Assembly: GCA_023251095.1 (NCBI GenBank)
Contig: JAHEZL010000016.1
Span: 1-64,000 of the forward strand
Source of the DNA: Flavobacteriales bacterium
Lineage (GTDB): Bacteria > Bacteroidota > Bacteroidia > Flavobacteriales_C > GCA-002722245
Reading direction: 5' to 3'
Length of the DNA stretch: 64,000 bases
Below, piece after piece: positions 62,842 to 64,000 of the stretch (positions are counted from its first letter, which is position 1; each line of letters opens with the position of its first letter). A program made the translations under genes and the position numbers. Below the pieces are notes generated by a model. The model was not told the origin of the DNA. It searched no databases and saw only the letters and a program-made list of their open reading frames with translations.

Positions 62842-62864
62842 AAATAGTACACAATATACCCCTG

Positions 62865-62897
62865 AAACCACCTCTATTAACAGAGGTGGTTTTTTTC
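62865..62897 (+). terminator. Intrinsic terminator of the metalloprotease gene
   Basis: AAACCACCTCT pairs with AGAGGTGGTTT (loop ATTAAC), followed by a T-run. Confidence 0.9.
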
Positions 62898-62920
62898 GTT
62901 CATAAAAAAGAGCAAAGTCT

Positions 62921-62952
62921 TTGGTTCTTTTCAAAAGAACGAAGTATTTTTG
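62921..62952 (+). promoter_or_regulatory. glyA promoter with internal palindrome
   Basis: TTGG at 62921 and TATTTTTG (62945-62952) match the -33/-7 boxes. Between them lies GTTCTTTTCAAAAGAAC (62924-62940), a 17-nt perfect palindrome with a central C, where a regulator could bind. Confidence 0.5.
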
Positions 62953-62982
62953 CACCTCACTTCAAGAGAAAAACTTATATAC

Positions 62983-64000
62983 ATGAAAAAAGATACAGCC
63001 ATTTTTAATCTTATTGCTCAGGAAAAACAACGTCAGTTGAGCGGTATAGAGCTTATTGCTTCCGAAAACTTCGTGAGCGAACAAGTGATGAACGCTATGG
63101 GTAGCGTTTTGACAAACAAATATGCAGAAGGACTTCCGGGCAAAAGATATTATGGCGGATGCGAAGTGGTGGATGAAATTGAGCAACTGGCCATCGATCG
63201 TTTGAAAAAATTATTTGGTGCCGAATGGGCCAATGTTCAGCCGCACTCAGGAGCACAAGCCAATGCTGCGGTAATGCTGGCGGTAATCAATCCGGGTGAT
63301 GCTATCCTTGGATTTGATTTATCTCACGGTGGTCACTTAACCCACGGTTCTCCGGCCAACTTCTCAGGAAAATTATACAAAGCCAATTTCTATGGCGTTG
63401 AAAAAGAAACCGGTCGCGTGAACTACGATATCATGGCGGCAAAAGCAAAAGAAGTTAAACCTAAGCTGATCATCGCCGGAGCTTCTGCTTACTCAAGAGA
63501 CTGGGATTACGCTGCAATGAGAGCCATCGCTGATGAATGCGGCGCTTTGTTGATGGCCGATATTTCTCATCCTGCAGGCTTGATCTGTAAAGGTTTACTG
63601 AACAATCCAATGGAACACTGTCACATCGTTACAACCACTACTCACAAAACTTTACGTGGACCAAGAGGTGGTGTGATCATGCTGGGTAAAGATTTTGAAA
63701 ATCCAATGGGACAAAAAACTTTGAAAGGTGAATTGAAAAAAATGTCACAATGTTTAGACGGCGCTGTTTTCCCGGGAACTCAAGGCGGACCGTTAGAGCA
63801 CGTTATCGCTGCTAAAGCCATCGCTTTCGGCGAAGCTTTAACTGATGAATACGGTGAATATATCCAACAAGTGAAAAAGAATGCTGCTGTAATGGCTGCT
63901 GAATTGGTGAAAAGAGGCTACCAGATTATTTCAGGCGGTACCGATAACCACTCTATGCTGATCGACATGCGTTCAAAGAATATTTCAGGTAAAGATGCTG
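62983..64000 (+). CDS. glyA: Serine hydroxymethyltransferase, 5' part
   Basis: 339 residues are visible; the gene continues past the window edge (family length about 420-430). The start is the ATG at 62983, 30 bp after a TATTTTTG box. Visible marks are [62 protein letters not shown], and [14 protein letters not shown] with the PLP-binding Lys222. It interconverts serine and glycine with transfer of a one-carbon unit to tetrahydrofolate. No frameshift is seen up to the window end. Confidence 0.96.
   Translation, partial: MKKDTAIFNLIAQEKQRQLSGIELIASENFVSEQVMNAMGSVLTNKYAEGLPGKRYYGGCEVVDEIEQLAIDRLKKLFGAEWANVQPHSGAQANAAVMLAVINPGDAILGFDLSHGGHLTHGSPANFSGKLYKANFYGVEKETGRVNYDIMAAKAKEVKPKLIIAGASAYSRDWDYAAMRAIADECGALLMADISHPAGLICKGLLNNPMEHCHIVTTTTHKTLRGPRGGVIMLGKDFENPMGQKTLKGELKKMSQCLDGAVFPGTQGGPLEHVIAAKAIAFGEALTDEYGEYIQQVKKNAAVMAAELVKRGYQIISGGTDNHSMLIDMRSKNISGKDA

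Noticed and set aside
1-64000. tRNA genes, CRISPR arrays or insertion sequences
   Set aside because: No tRNA T-loop/acceptor pattern, no spaced direct repeats and no transposase or integrase reading frame were seen; the repeats found are palindromic and non-coding.

Overview
The window is a chromosomal segment from a member of the Bacteroidota. The evidence is the type IX secretion (T9SS) sorting domains of types A and B, a complete Bat (MoxR/VWA/TPR) operon, a DUF1987/SiaC protein, promoters with the Bacteroidota -7 box TAnnTTTG, weak Shine-Dalgarno sequences and low GC content. I cannot place it below phylum. I saw no rRNA, tRNA, CRISPR array, transposase or prophage gene.

Layout. 1-6.2 kb: a DJ-1/PfpI-like protein, a T9SS-exported beta-helix protein, an esterase, a small cytochrome-like lipoprotein, a small membrane protein, YceI and a Crp/Fnr regulator. 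6.4-14.2 kb: a complete hexuronate isomerase operon (exuT, uxaC, uxuA, SDR mannonate dehydrogenase, kdgA, kdgK). It takes glucuronate or galacturonate to pyruvate and glyceraldehyde-3-phosphate, and it faces a LacI-type regulator that appears to start at an AUU codon. A perfect 12-bp palindrome lies between them. 14.4-17.0 kb: an aldo/keto reductase, a TetR regulator and two small exported proteins. 17.5-26.0 kb: a beta-glucan locus with a glycan-binding-like protein, a GH16 lipoprotein, two non-TonB outer-membrane barrels, a surface lipoprotein and a GH3 glucosidase. It has no SusC/SusD pair. 26-46.8 kb: Fic protein with an operator array, a giant type-B T9SS adhesin-like protein, PgpH-type HD hydrolase, MATE exporter, aminotransferase, heptose-kinase-like PfkB protein, SiaC-like protein, acetyl-CoA synthetase, SMR protein, NUDIX and PhoD-like phosphatase. 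46.8-54.9 kb: the Bat operon. 55-64 kb: a second GH3 (lipoprotein), acetoacetyl-CoA synthetase, ribD, a T9SS metalloprotease and the 5' part of glyA.

How it fits together. The GH16 and GH3 enzymes would break down a mixed-linkage or beta-1,3-glucan, and the uronate operon handles acidic sugars. The main unexpected signal is regulatory. Five tandem direct repeats with a 21-22 bp period, resembling LytTR-family sites, lie 27-29 bp upstream of a -7-like box. They precede the glucan operon, the tetR-AKR operon, the small exported-protein operon and two orphan transcription units of about 80-130 nt, each ending in an intrinsic terminator. This suggests an undescribed regulon joining a SusCD-less glucan locus with two small RNAs. 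Several families of palindromic repeats (REP/MITE-like) are scattered between genes, and one has been read into the C-terminus of UxaC.
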